Shown here in pieces: positions 33,219 through 42,295 of a stretch of 64,000 bases of DNA. Made by a program: the position numbers and the translations under genes. Source of the DNA: Pseudolabrys sp035718275 (lineage in GTDB: Bacteria; Pseudomonadota; Alphaproteobacteria; Rhizobiales; Xanthobacteraceae); assembly GCA_035718275.1 (NCBI GenBank), contig DASTHI010000036.1:1-64000 (forward strand). Reading direction: 5' to 3'. The first letter of the stretch is position 1. Every line of letters starts with the position of its first letter. The notes beneath the pieces were generated by a model. That model saw only the letters and a program-made list of their open reading frames with translations. It made no database searches and was not told where the DNA came from.

Positions 33219-34834
33219 GCTCTTTCGCTGACCATCTGACGATCGCGCCTGTGGTCCTGCCGCTCTTCGCCGCCGCCATCATGCTGGCGCTGGGTGGCGA
33301 TCACCGCGTTCTCAATGCCACCCTCAATGTCGGTAGCACCGCCGCGCTTATTGCAATCGCGATCGTTCTGCTCCGCGCCGCCGACGCCGCTCCGCTCGGA
33401 CTCTCCGCTGTATATCGGCTTGGCAACTGGCCGCTGCCGTTCGGCATTGATCTGGTGTTGGATCGGCTTGCCGCAATCATGCTGTTGTTGGCAAGCGTAC
33501 TCGGCTTAGCGGCTGTCGTCTTCTCGCTCGCGCGCTGGCATCGCGTCGGTGCCTACTTTCATCCCTTGGTGCAGTTGCTGCTGATGGGAATAAACGGCGC
33601 GTTCCTCACTGGCGATCTGTTCAATCTGTTCGTCTTCTTCGAAGTGCTGTTGGCGGCCTCGTACGGACTTGCGCTGCACGGCTCAGGGTCGGCGCGCGTC
33701 ATGGCGGGAATGCATTACATTGTCGTCAATCTCGTCGCCTCTCTTCTGTTCTTGATTGGGGTCAGCCTGATCTACGGAGTTGCTGGCACACTCAACATGG
33801 CCGATCTTGCTGCGCGAATTCCCACGATTCGGTCCGAGGATCGCGCGCTCCTTGAAGCGGGGGCCGGGATCCTCGGGATCGCGTTCCTGGTGAAAGCGGG
33901 TATGTGGCCGCTCTGCTTTTGGCTGCCAGATACCTATGCCGCTGCGCCGCCTCCAGTCGCCGCCCTGTTCGCCATCCTGACCAAGGTCGGCGTCTACATT
34001 CTGCTTCGGCTTTGGCCGCTGCTGTTTGGAGGTCAGGCAGGGGCCGCGGGTTATTTCGGAGGCGAAGGGTTGCTAGTGGGTGGGCTTGCGACTGTCGCAT
34101 TCGGCGCCATCGGGATTCTTGCATCGCAAGATCTTGCGCGCCTTGCGTCCTATTCGGTTCTTGTCTCCTCCGGCACAGTCCTTGCGGCCATAGGGATGGA
34201 GCGGACCGGCATGACAGGCGGAGCCCTGTTCTACCTGGTCAGCTCGACGCTCGGCCTTGCCGCCTTGTTCCTGCTCATCGAACTCGTCGAACGCGGCCGC
34301 GAGCCGGGCGCCGACATGCTCGCAGTAACCCGCGAACTTTACGGGGAAGAACACGAACTCGAGGACACGACTCACATCGGTCTTGTGCTCCCGATCACGA
34401 TGGGCGTTCTCGGGCTGGCCTTCATCTGCTGCGCACTTGTACTTGCGGGGCTCCCACCGCTCTCCGGTTTCATCGGGAAATTCGCGCTGCTGACGGCGGC
34501 GCTCAATCCACAAGCCGACACCATTTCGGTCGCCGCATGGTGTTTTATCGCCGTGCTGATCTTGTCAGGGCTTTCGACACTGATCGCGATGACGCGTTCA
34601 GGCATTAATGTGTTCTGGGCTTCTCCGGACCGAACCGTGCCTCGCGTGCGCGCGATCGAGACGGTGCCGGTCGTCGCGCTCATCCTGTTGTGTGCCGTCC
34701 AGACGATTGAGGCGGGACCTATGATGCGTTTCATGTATGCGACGGCCGAATCGCTGCATGCGCCAAACCAGTATGTGCGCAGTGTGCTCGGTTCGGCGGG
34801 CGAGGCGCCGAAGAGCCAGAGGGTTGATCAATGA
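33215..34834 (+). CDS. mrpD: Mrp antiporter subunit D
   Basis: 539 residues with about 14 membrane helices, homologous to NuoM/NuoN proton-pumping subunits. Visible signatures include FNLFVFFEVLLAASYGLALHG (conserved Glu of helix 5), FLVKAGMWPLCFWLPDTYAAAPPPVAALFAILTKVGVYIL (two channel Lys), and a later LPPLSGFIGKFALL. It forms the second antiporter-like channel of the complex. The start ATG overlaps the mrpC stop, and its own stop overlaps mrpE by four bases. The protein is slightly longer than the usual ~500 residues, with a hydrophilic C-terminal tail. Confidence 0.95.
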   Translation: MSSFADHLTIAPVVLPLFAAAIMLALGGDHRVLNATLNVGSTAALIAIAIVLLRAADAAPLGLSAVYRLGNWPLPFGIDLVLDRLAAIMLLLASVLGLAAVVFSLARWHRVGAYFHPLVQLLLMGINGAFLTGDLFNLFVFFEVLLAASYGLALHGSGSARVMAGMHYIVVNLVASLLFLIGVSLIYGVAGTLNMADLAARIPTIRSEDRALLEAGAGILGIAFLVKAGMWPLCFWLPDTYAAAPPPVAALFAILTKVGVYILLRLWPLLFGGQAGAAGYFGGEGLLVGGLATVAFGAIGILASQDLARLASYSVLVSSGTVLAAIGMERTGMTGGALFYLVSSTLGLAALFLLIELVERGREPGADMLAVTRELYGEEHELEDTTHIGLVLPITMGVLGLAFICCALVLAGLPPLSGFIGKFALLTAALNPQADTISVAAWCFIAVLILSGLSTLIAMTRSGINVFWASPDRTVPRVRAIETVPVVALILLCAVQTIEAGPMMRFMYATAESLHAPNQYVRSVLGSAGEAPKSQRVDQ

Positions 34835-35316
34835 GCCTGCTTCCATATCCGCTGGCGAGCGCGAGCTTTCTTGCGCTCTGGCTGCTCCTCAATGGATCGC
34901 TGTCGCTGGGTCATATCGTTCTTGGAGCAGGTGTCGGCCTCGGTGGCGGCTGGGCCCTTGCACTGCTGCAGCAGCCGAAGGCGCGCCCACGACGGCTCGG
35001 CACTGCGCTGCGACTGATGTCCTCGGTTTTCATGGACATATTCTGGTCCAATATCGCCGTCGCTCGCCTGATTCTGGGCCTCGAACGACGGGCATGGCAC
35101 TCCGGTTTCGTCGACATCCCGCTCGATCTACGTGACCCTTATGGCCTGGCAGCGCTTGCCTGCATCATCACGTCGACGCCCGGCACCCTGTGGGTGAAGT
35201 TCGAGGGTGCGACGGGTACCCTGACCATCCATGTCCTCGATCTGGTCGACGAGACCGACTGGATACGAACCATAAAAGGCCGGTATGAAAGTCGCCTCCT
35301 GGAGATACTCGCATGA
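34831..35316 (+). CDS. mrpE: Mrp antiporter subunit E
   Basis: 161 residues. Two or three N-terminal membrane helices (LASASFLALWLLLNGSLSLGH and neighbours) are followed by a soluble domain. The conserved MrpE sequence TSTPGTLWVKFEG and HVLDLVDETDWI motif are seen near the end. Subunit E is needed for assembly and activity of the Mrp complex. It overlaps its neighbours by four bases at both ends. Confidence 0.93.
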   Translation: MSLLPYPLASASFLALWLLLNGSLSLGHIVLGAGVGLGGGWALALLQQPKARPRRLGTALRLMSSVFMDIFWSNIAVARLILGLERRAWHSGFVDIPLDLRDPYGLAALACIITSTPGTLWVKFEGATGTLTIHVLDLVDETDWIRTIKGRYESRLLEILA

Positions 35317-35591
35317 GTATCGTGCTTACCTGGGCGATTGCGGCCGCGCAGATCATGTTGGGTCTCGCGATGGCATGCGCCTCTTATCGCATCATATGCG
35401 GCCCGCGGGCGCAGGACAGGATCCTCGGCTTCGATACGCTTTATTCCAATGCAATGATGATGTTGCTCGCGTTTGGCATCAAATCGGGTGCCACGCTCTA
35501 TTTTGAGGCGGCCTTTATCGTTGCGCTGCTCGGATTCGTGGGTACGGTATCGCTTGCTAAGTTTCTGCTGCGCGGTGAGGTGATCGAATGA
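35313..35591 (+). CDS. mrpF: Mrp antiporter subunit F
   Basis: 92 residues with three membrane helices. The typical MrpF core is present: SYRIICGPRAQDRILGFDTL, then LLAFGIKSGATLYFEAAFIVALLGFVGTVSLAKF. It is a small integral subunit of the Na+/H+ antiporter complex. Four-base overlaps with mrpE and mrpG show tight operon coupling. Confidence 0.93.
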   Translation: MSIVLTWAIAAAQIMLGLAMACASYRIICGPRAQDRILGFDTLYSNAMMMLLAFGIKSGATLYFEAAFIVALLGFVGTVSLAKFLLRGEVIE

Positions 35592-35953
35592 ATGAAGGAG
35601 CGGAAATTCCTGTTCTCTCGGCGACGTTCACAGCAATGCTGCTGGTCGTTGGTGCAACCTTCACTCTGATCGGTTCGCTCGGACTGCTCCGCCTCCGCAC
35701 CTTCTACCAGCGGGTCCACGCGCCGACGCTGGGGACCACACTGGGTACAACATGCATCGCGATCGCCTCGATGATCTACTTTTCGACGCTGGGGACCCGG
35801 CCCGTGCTGCACGAAGTACTGATTGTGATTTTTATCACGACGACGATGCCGATTGCACTGATGATACTGGTCCGCGGTGCAGTGCTCCGCGATGAGCTGG
35901 GAGATTATCCGCCACTTCCAGGCGCGGGAGAGAGCGAGCGCCGAACTCGGTAG
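35588..35953 (+). CDS. mrpG: Mrp antiporter subunit G
   Basis: 121 residues with three membrane helices. The MrpG signature is present: GSLGLLRLRTFYQRVHAPTLGTTLGTTCI, and a later FITTTMPIALMILVRGAV. It is the last gene of the operon and a structural subunit of the complex. The C-terminal tail is acidic and hydrophilic. No clear terminator follows. Confidence 0.93.
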   Translation: MNEGAEIPVLSATFTAMLLVVGATFTLIGSLGLLRLRTFYQRVHAPTLGTTLGTTCIAIASMIYFSTLGTRPVLHEVLIVIFITTTMPIALMILVRGAVLRDELGDYPPLPGAGESERRTR

Positions 35954-36329
35954 TGCAGAATCCTCACACTGACCGAGTGCGGGCTCGTCGATAACGCTTC
36001 CGATCAGCGTATTGCGAAGACCCCCGAGCAAGCGTGCATCTTCATCACAAGGAGGTGCAGCCAATTACCCATCCGGGGAGAACTTCCGCACATCTTGCGC
36101 GTTGCAGAGACGTTCTGGTGCTCCCGGCCAGGCCGTCAACGCCCCCCGGTGTCCAATCTTCGAGAGCGCTCTCTTACTTGTGCTCCTTAAGATTCAATCG
36201 GCAGCAGCGGCCTGCGCGGACATATTTGCTATTCGACGAGTATCAATCGCCTGAAAGGATCTGCGCCAGGGCAGGCGTCCGCTCACACAGAAATGAGACT
36301 GTCAGAGCAAAGTGGCAAAGGAGTGTTCC
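35954..36329. other. Intergenic region after the Mrp operon
   Basis: 376 bases with no supported gene. An 80-codon frame at 36012-36254 is Ser/Arg-rich without a domain. The short AAGGAGGTGCAGCC string at 36050 resembles the complement of a 16S rRNA 3' end but no rRNA sequence flanks it. Confidence 0.4.
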
Positions 36330-36908
36330 ATGAGTTTTAGCGTAGGATATCTTGTTGGCAGCCTCGCCAAGGGATCCATTAACCGCAAACTCGCCAAAGC
36401 GCTGGTTCGGCTTGCCCCTCCGGAGCTCGAATTGTCCGAGATCTCATTCAAAGAACTGCCGCTCTACAGCTATGACTACGATGCTGATTTTCCGCCCGTG
36501 GCCAAGACGTTCAAGGAGGCCATCGCAGGCGTCGATGCCGTCCTTTTCGTCACACCCGAATACAATCGTTCAATTCCAGGTGGGCTGAAGAATGCCATCG
36601 ATTGGGCGAGCCGCCCGTTTGGCCAGAACTCATTCACCCGCAAGCCTTCGGCAGTGATCGGTACTTCACCCGGCGCCATCGGTACAGCCATCGCACAACA
36701 GAATTTGCGCAGCGTGCTCGGCTTCTGCAACTCCCCACAGATGAACGCTCCTGAAGCCTATATCCAGTTCAAACCCGGGCTCATCAGCGATGATGGCGAA
36801 GTCAGTGTCGAGTCGACAGAGCAATTTCTGCGAAACTACATGGCCGACTTCCGCAGCTTCATCGGCAGAGTTCTGCAGGTGTTCCCGAGAACTGAAGCCA
36901 AGAAGTAA
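36330..36908 (+). CDS. NADPH-dependent FMN reductase
   Basis: 192 residues from ATG 36330 with AAAGGAG seven bases upstream. It is a flavodoxin-like fold of the NAD(P)H-dependent FMN reductase / chromate-quinone reductase family. The phosphate-binding loop region GSLAKGSINRKLAKAL lies at the N-terminus, and the flavin-isoalloxazine loop TPEYNRSIPGGLKNAIDWASR lies in the centre. Such enzymes reduce FMN, azo compounds, quinones or chromate. A ChrA chromate transporter gene lies 0.9 kb downstream, which hints at, but does not prove, a link to oxidant or chromate resistance. Confidence 0.9.
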   Translation: MSFSVGYLVGSLAKGSINRKLAKALVRLAPPELELSEISFKELPLYSYDYDADFPPVAKTFKEAIAGVDAVLFVTPEYNRSIPGGLKNAIDWASRPFGQNSFTRKPSAVIGTSPGAIGTAIAQQNLRSVLGFCNSPQMNAPEAYIQFKPGLISDDGEVSVESTEQFLRNYMADFRSFIGRVLQVFPRTEAKK

Positions 36909-37070
36909 TTGGTTTCGCTATTTTGACATCAGGCTGAATGGTGCCGCGTAGGACGGAATACGCGAGCACGGCGCGGCCGTTCATGAATTGCGCCGGTTTT
37001 CAGTGCATAGTGGTTCGCAGATTCGATGGATCCCGCTTGCCGGAAAAGCTGGGGATAGTGGAGAACGTTC

Positions 37071-37772
37071 ATGCAGACGTCGGAATACAAGACAGCCTTG
37101 ATCGTCGGGGCCGGCCAAGGCTTGAGCGCGTCATTGGCGAGGCTTTTCAGCCACAAGGGCCTGCGCGTCGCCTTGGCGGCCCGGCATCCCGACAAACTTG
37201 GGACGCTTTGCAAGGAAACCGGTGCCGTAGCGTATGCATGCGATGCGACGAGACTGGATGATGTGACGAAGCTGTTCACCGCCATCGAGCGTGACCGTGG
37301 CGCACCGGACGTTGTCGTCTACAATGCAAGCGGGCGCGCGCGTGGCGCATTCGTAGATCTCATCCCAGATGACGTCTCGAACGCTATTGCAGTCACCGCA
37401 TTTGGCGGCTTTCTGGTCGCGCAAGAGGCTGTGCGACGCATGCTTCCCAATGGGCATGGTGCAATTCTTTTCACAGGTGCATCGGCGAGCATGAAAGGCT
37501 ATCCGCAGTCCGCAGTTTTTGCGATGGGCAAGTTCGCATTGCGAGGGCTTGCACAGAGCATGGCCCGCGAATTGTCGCCGCAGGGCATTCACGTGGCGCA
37601 TTTCGTAATAGACGGCGGCATTCGGAGCGCGACGCGGGTTGAACCGGCAGACAGGCCGAATTCCATGCTCGATCCGGATGCGATCGCCTCCAATTACTGG
37701 CACGTGCTGTGCCAGCCACGAAGCGCTTGGACGTGGGAAATGGAACTCCGGCCGTGGGTGGAAAAATTTTAG
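37071..37772 (+). CDS. SDR-family protein with Phe in place of the catalytic Tyr
   Basis: 233 residues, Rossmann fold. The nucleotide-binding loop is VGAGQGLSASLARLF, a variant of TGxxxGxG, and the NNAG equivalent reads VYNASGRARG. The active-site segment reads GASASMKGYPQS and then FAMGK, so the usual YxxxK is FxxxK. The Ser and Lys are present but the catalytic Tyr is not. The end (ARELSPQGIHVAHFVIDGGI) is typical of a clade in which this change recurs. It may therefore be a weak oxidoreductase or a binding protein. It lies 55 nt upstream of chrA in the same direction and may be co-transcribed. Confidence 0.82.
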   Translation: MQTSEYKTALIVGAGQGLSASLARLFSHKGLRVALAARHPDKLGTLCKETGAVAYACDATRLDDVTKLFTAIERDRGAPDVVVYNASGRARGAFVDLIPDDVSNAIAVTAFGGFLVAQEAVRRMLPNGHGAILFTGASASMKGYPQSAVFAMGKFALRGLAQSMARELSPQGIHVAHFVIDGGIRSATRVEPADRPNSMLDPDAIASNYWHVLCQPRSAWTWEMELRPWVEKF

Positions 37773-37827
37773 TGCGGTGGCGGCTCCCAAGATCTCTTTG
37801 GCGAGCTGATCAGGGGATCATGAATTG

Positions 37828-39057
37828 ATGAGTCCGCAATCTTCAGAACCGCAGACCAGCGCGCATCGACCGCGCGCGTCGCATTGGAGTGAAGTCTTAC
37901 ATGTTTCCCTCAGGCTGGGCCTGACATCGTTTGGCGGGCCCATCGCACACCTCGGTTATTTTCGGGATGAGTACGTCGTACGCCGCAAATGGCTCGACGA
38001 AAGCGCGTACGCCGACTTGGTTGCGCTCTGCCAATTTCTTCCTGGTCCGGCGAGCAGCCAGATTGGAATTGCAATTGGGCAGTTGCGGGCTGGATATGTC
38101 GGTGCGCTGGCGGCCTGGGCCGGGTTCACTCTGCCGTCTGCCGTCGCCCTCGTGCTGTTTGCCTATGGGCTGGATGCGCTCGGGGGTGCCTTGGGCACCG
38201 GCTGGCTGCACGGTCTCAAAGTCGTCGCGGTCGCAGTCGTAGCACAGGCCGTGCTCGGCATGATGCGTGCGCTCGCACCTGACCGCGAGCGCGCGACGCT
38301 AGCGGTCGCAGCCGCCGTGATCGTGCTCGCCGTGCCCTCGGCATGGGCCCAGATCGCCGCCATCGTCCTCGGCGGCATTGTCGGGCTTGCTCTTCCCGGC
38401 GCTGCAGCGTCCACCAGTCATGCCGTCTTGCCGATCACGATCGGCCGCTGGATCGGTGCTGCCTTGCTCGTCTTGTTCTTCGTTCTGCTCGCCGGACTGC
38501 CATTGCTGGCGGCGAACGTCCCAAGCCAGCCCTTGAGATTGTTCGAGGCTTTTTACCGCGCCGGATCGCTTGTCTTCGGAGGCGGCCATGTGGTGCTGCC
38601 ACTCTTGCAGGCCTCGGTTGTTCCGCCCGGCTGGGTTAGCAACGATGCATTCCTTGCCGGTTACGGCGCGGCGCAAGCGGTGCCCGGGCCGTTGTTCACT
38701 TTCGCCGCGTACCTTGGAGCTGTCATGGGCCCACAGCCAAACGGCTGGGCCGGCGCAGCCCTATGCCTGGTAGCTATCTTTCTACCGTCGTTCCTGCTTG
38801 TGCTCGGGGTGTTACCGTTTTGGGACCAGTTGCGCCGGCGGCGCGTGGCGCAATCAGCATTGCGCGGCGTCAACGCAGCGGTGGTCGGGCTCCTGCTCGC
38901 GGCGCTGTATAAGCCGGTGTGGACGTCGGGTATCACCGGCCCCGCTGATTTTGCATTGGCCATCGCGGCATTCCTGCTGCTGTTCATGTGGCGGACGCCG
39001 CCTTGGCTGGTCGTCGTGCTGAGTGCGCTTGGTGGTGCAGTCATTGCCGCATTTTGA
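37828..39057 (+). CDS. chrA: Chromate transporter ChrA
   Basis: 409 residues from ATG 37828 (a GGGGA is ten bases upstream; TTG 37825 is adjacent). This is the two-domain, long-chain ChrA form, with ten to twelve membrane helices. The two CHR halves each have a glycine-rich signature: LGLTSFGGPIAHLGYFRDEYV with the later QFLPGPASSQ, and GSLVFGGGHVVLPLL with AQAVPGPLFTFAAYLG. ChrA exports chromate driven by the proton gradient, giving resistance. Upstream are an SDR gene and, farther, an FMN reductase. No ChrB regulator is visible. Confidence 0.93.
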   Translation: MSPQSSEPQTSAHRPRASHWSEVLHVSLRLGLTSFGGPIAHLGYFRDEYVVRRKWLDESAYADLVALCQFLPGPASSQIGIAIGQLRAGYVGALAAWAGFTLPSAVALVLFAYGLDALGGALGTGWLHGLKVVAVAVVAQAVLGMMRALAPDRERATLAVAAAVIVLAVPSAWAQIAAIVLGGIVGLALPGAAASTSHAVLPITIGRWIGAALLVLFFVLLAGLPLLAANVPSQPLRLFEAFYRAGSLVFGGGHVVLPLLQASVVPPGWVSNDAFLAGYGAAQAVPGPLFTFAAYLGAVMGPQPNGWAGAALCLVAIFLPSFLLVLGVLPFWDQLRRRRVAQSALRGVNAAVVGLLLAALYKPVWTSGITGPADFALAIAAFLLLFMWRTPPWLVVVLSALGGAVIAAF

Positions 39058-39235
39058 CGTGCAATAGCCAATTCCGTGTGTCGCCGGACGTCATGAAAAA
39101 AATTTGCCTGAGGCAGACTACATTGCCGCAGTTCTGGGTTAGGATCGTCGCGCCATTTTCAGAGCGCAAATAATCATCGGGGGAACAGACATTCAGATCA
39201 CCAACCTTTCCGCAGAGCGCGTCGATCCGCTGAAG

Positions 39236-40228
39236 TTGCACAAGAAGATGCTGCAGCTGATCAGCGGTCTCTGGATCAGCAATGCGATCGGGACCTTCGC
39301 GCGCCTTGACTTGGCTTCCACCCTGGAGGGGGGAGCGGTGCATTTTGCAACGATCGCGTCGGCGCACGGGCTCGTGCCAGACCGGGTCTGCCGCCTGTTG
39401 CGCGCGCTCTCGACGATTGGAATCGTTTCGGAGCCGGTTCGCGGGCAATTCGCAATCACTCCGCTCGGTCGCGTGCTTGGATCGCGATCGCCCGATTCGA
39501 TGCGATCGACGGCCATGCTTCTGACCGAGGCGTTCGCGGCTCTCTGGGGCAATATCGATGCGGCCATCGCAAGCGATGACAACCCGTTCGACAGGATGTT
39601 CGGGAAGCAATTGTTCTCGTGGCTTGCAGACAATCCCCAGCAGGCAACTCTGTTTCAGCGGATGATCGAGGAGGTGCACGGACCGGAGACGCCGGCAATC
39701 GTGGCAGCCTACGACTTCTCGCATTTCACACACATCGTCGACGTCGGCGGAGGCAACGGTTCGCTGCTCGCTGCAATCCTGTCGTCTTTCCCCGGCCGGA
39801 AGGCGACGCTGTACGAGCTGCCGGAAGCAGTTGCGGCTGTAGGACGCGATCATCCCGATCGTCTGGCCGCGATCACGGCGGTGACGGGCGATTTCTTCGA
39901 GTCCGTTCCTGCAAGCGGCGATGCCTATCTGCTTCGTCACGTCCTGCATGATTTCGGAGACAAGGAATGCTTGCGTATTCTTGCAAATGTGCGGGAAGCG
40001 ATGCTGCCGCACGCACGCATCCTGATTATTGAGGCGCCATTGCCGGTCGATGACAGTCCAGGCCCCGGACGTTGGCTCGATCTTCACATGATGCTGCTGT
40101 CCGGCGGGCGGGAACGCACAACGGAAGAATATTCAATACTTCTGGGCAAAGCCGGCCTACGGCTTGATCGGATCGTCCCGACTAGGCATCCAGCGATCGC
40201 CATCCTGGAAGCGGTCGCGTCGGCATAG
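39236..40228 (+). CDS. SAM-dependent O-methyltransferase (two-domain, plant/CrtF-like)
   Basis: 330 residues from TTG 39236. The family sequence seems to extend upstream in frame (IQITNLSAERVDPLK) with no ATG, GTG or TTG back to the stop at 39140; a purine-rich GGGGGAA sits before an ATT at 39191, which could be the real start. The N-terminal dimerisation domain has a winged-helix character (about 1-100). The methyltransferase domain has the SAM motif VDVGGGNGSLLAAIL, then YELPEAV, DFFESVP and LRHVLHDFGDKECLRIL with the catalytic His. Relatives methylate hydroxyneurosporene, quinones or polyketides. There is no biosynthetic neighbour, so the substrate is open. Confidence 0.85.
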   Translation: MHKKMLQLISGLWISNAIGTFARLDLASTLEGGAVHFATIASAHGLVPDRVCRLLRALSTIGIVSEPVRGQFAITPLGRVLGSRSPDSMRSTAMLLTEAFAALWGNIDAAIASDDNPFDRMFGKQLFSWLADNPQQATLFQRMIEEVHGPETPAIVAAYDFSHFTHIVDVGGGNGSLLAAILSSFPGRKATLYELPEAVAAVGRDHPDRLAAITAVTGDFFESVPASGDAYLLRHVLHDFGDKECLRILANVREAMLPHARILIIEAPLPVDDSPGPGRWLDLHMMLLSGGRERTTEEYSILLGKAGLRLDRIVPTRHPAIAILEAVASA

Positions 40229-40317
40229 GCCGAAAAACTCGACAGGCATGGAGACGGCTTATTGCGTCGTGTCGGCGTAATTCGATTGCCCGGTTTCTTG
40301 GGGATTTTCGAACCGAG

Positions 40318-41682
40318 CTATAGCCGCGGCAGGAAGGTGGCAAGCTGAGGAAATATCGCAAGCGCGGCGACCACCGCCAGAAGCACGATCCAGTAAGGAA
40401 TAGAGCCGGTGAAAATCTCTGCCAGCTGGACATTCCGGTCCGGCACTGCGGCTTTCACAGTGAAGACCAGAATTCCGAAGGGCGGGGTGAGAAGGCCGGT
40501 TTCGATCGCAAGGATGCCCATGATGGCGAAGGCAAGAGGATCAAAACCGAGATGCACGGCAATCGGTGAAAAAATCGGGACCGTGAGCAAGATAATCGAG
40601 ATCGAATCGATCAGGCAGCCCAGCACGAGCCAGATGGCCACCATGATGACGAGGATGCCCCAAGGCCCGGCGCCGGTCGACAATAGGAAACTTTTTGCGG
40701 CCTCGGTGAAGCCCGTCATCGACAGCACGCGCGAGTAAAGCTGCGCGCAAAATAAGAGAAGCAGGAGCGGCCCGGAGGTGCGGCCCACATCAAGCACCAC
40801 CTGCCAGACCTCGCGCGGCTTGATGCCTTTGATCACAGCCAGAATGAGGGCGCCCACGGCGCCGATGCCGGCGCCCTCGGTCGGCGTACACAGGCCAAAC
40901 CAGATCGCCCCTAGCGTTCCGATGATGAGCGAGACCACGAGCAGCGTGCTGGCCAGTATGGCGCGGATGTTCTCGTCATCCTCGACAGAGCGCGATGCGC
41001 TCACCGACTGCGTCACATCGGCGCCGAGTGGAACGGCAGCGACATCGGTGCGCGTCTCGCCAACCAGTTCGGGTCTGAGCTTGGCGGCGACGACGACGTA
41101 AAGGATCATGCCGGCGGCCGCGAGCAAACCCGGGATCACTCCGGCGAGGAACAGCTTGCCGATCGACAATTCGGTCAACACGCACCATACGATCATCAGC
41201 ACGGAAGGCGGAATCAGCATGCCGAGGCAGGCGCTCCCCGCGACGCAACCGAGCGCGAAATCAGAGCGGTATCCATAGCGGCGCATTTCGGGATAGGCGA
41301 TGCGTGAGAACGCAGCGGCCGCGGCGATGCTGACGCCGGTCACAAACCCGAAAAGCGCATTGGCCAGGATGGTGGCGGCGGCGAGGCGGCCGGGCAACCA
41401 CTTGCTGGCACGGTTACCGAGCGTGTAGAGGTCGCGCGCCGCGCCACACTTGGCCAGAAAATCGCCCATGAGCATGAAAAGCGGGATGACGGCAAAGACG
41501 TAGTCGCGCAGCGCCTCATAGGCTGTGTTGGCGATGAACGTCCGCACCACCTCAACGTCGCCCATCATAAGATAAATGCCGAGCGCCGCCGTAATGCCTA
41601 GCGCGATCGCGATATGGACTCCGGCGAAAACCAGCGCGAGCACAACCACAACGATGGCGATCATGTCGAAGTGGCCGAGCAC
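40318..41682 (-). CDS. dctM: TRAP transporter large permease
   Basis: 454 residues, about 12 membrane helices, DctM family. Signatures include FVTGVSIAAAAAFSRIAYPEMRRYGY, LIPPSVLMIVWCVLTELSIGKLF and LLTPPFGILVF. It is the main sodium- or proton-coupled channel of a tripartite ATP-independent periplasmic transporter, working with DctQ and DctP encoded upstream in the same operon. A hydrophilic insert of about 50 residues near the middle (ETRTDVAAVPLGADVTQS) is cytoplasmic or periplasmic and unusual in length. A 12-base gap separates it from dctQ. Confidence 0.94.
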   Translation of the reverse strand: MLGHFDMIAIVVVVLALVFAGVHIAIALGITAALGIYLMMGDVEVVRTFIANTAYEALRDYVFAVIPLFMLMGDFLAKCGAARDLYTLGNRASKWLPGRLAAATILANALFGFVTGVSIAAAAAFSRIAYPEMRRYGYRSDFALGCVAGSACLGMLIPPSVLMIVWCVLTELSIGKLFLAGVIPGLLAAAGMILYVVVAAKLRPELVGETRTDVAAVPLGADVTQSVSASRSVEDDENIRAILASTLLVVSLIIGTLGAIWFGLCTPTEGAGIGAVGALILAVIKGIKPREVWQVVLDVGRTSGPLLLLLFCAQLYSRVLSMTGFTEAAKSFLLSTGAGPWGILVIMVAIWLVLGCLIDSISIILLTVPIFSPIAVHLGFDPLAFAIMGILAIETGLLTPPFGILVFTVKAAVPDRNVQLAEIFTGSIPYWIVLLAVVAALAIFPQLATFLPRL

Positions 41683-41694
41683 GATTCGTTTCCT

Positions 41695-42240
41695 TTACAC
41701 GTGCGGCGAAGCCGAAGGCACGACGATATCCTCGGTACGGCCGCTGATCAGGGCTCCGACTGCGCTCAATGCGAGGATGAAATAGCTCACCACCACTAAG
41801 ATGGCGCCGATCACAACAATGCTGCGGGCCGGCCAGACGGGCACGCGCAAGGCACCTTCGCCCTCGTATTCACCGCTTAGCACTGCATGGAGCATCGGCT
41901 CGTAGCTGCCCCAGATAATGATTCCAAACAAGAGAATACCGAGAACGGCGGAGAGAAGCTGCGCCGCAGCACGGCCCCGCACACCGAGAGCCCCCGAGAC
42001 GACGTCCGTATAGATCATGCCGCCGCTCTGCACCGAATAGCCGGCGAGAAGGAAGCAGATGATCACAATCGACATCGATACCATCTCCGGCGTGCCCTTG
42101 ACCGGAGAATTGAAGAATGCACGGCCGAAAACATCGGCGCACACCAGAAAGCCGAGCAGAAAAATGATGACGGCGGCGGCCGCCAGCAGTGCGCGGACGA
42201 CCCGGGCATTCCAATCTTGAAGCACGGAGATCTTTCGCAT
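41695..42240 (-). CDS. dctQ: TRAP transporter small permease
   Basis: 181 residues with four membrane helices, DctQ family. A first helix (ALLAAAAVIIFLLGFLVCADV) leads to FGRAFFNSPVKGTPEMVSMSIVIICFLL, the conserved small-permease sequence. It stabilises the large permease and receives the binding protein. It lies between dctP and dctM in the same operon, 12 bases from dctM and 55 bases after dctP. Confidence 0.92.
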   Translation of the reverse strand: MRKISVLQDWNARVVRALLAAAAVIIFLLGFLVCADVFGRAFFNSPVKGTPEMVSMSIVIICFLLAGYSVQSGGMIYTDVVSGALGVRGRAAAQLLSAVLGILLFGIIIWGSYEPMLHAVLSGEYEGEGALRVPVWPARSIVVIGAILVVVSYFILALSAVGALISGRTEDIVVPSASPHV

Positions 42241-42295
42241 GCAGAGCAGGGAAGAGAAGCGGCTGGAATGTCCGCCGCTCCCGTCTCGTGACCGA

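Noticed and set aside
36041..36065. AAGGAGGTGCAGCC resembling the complement of a 16S rRNA 3' end
   Set aside because: No other rRNA sequence flanks it, so the match is a short coincidence.
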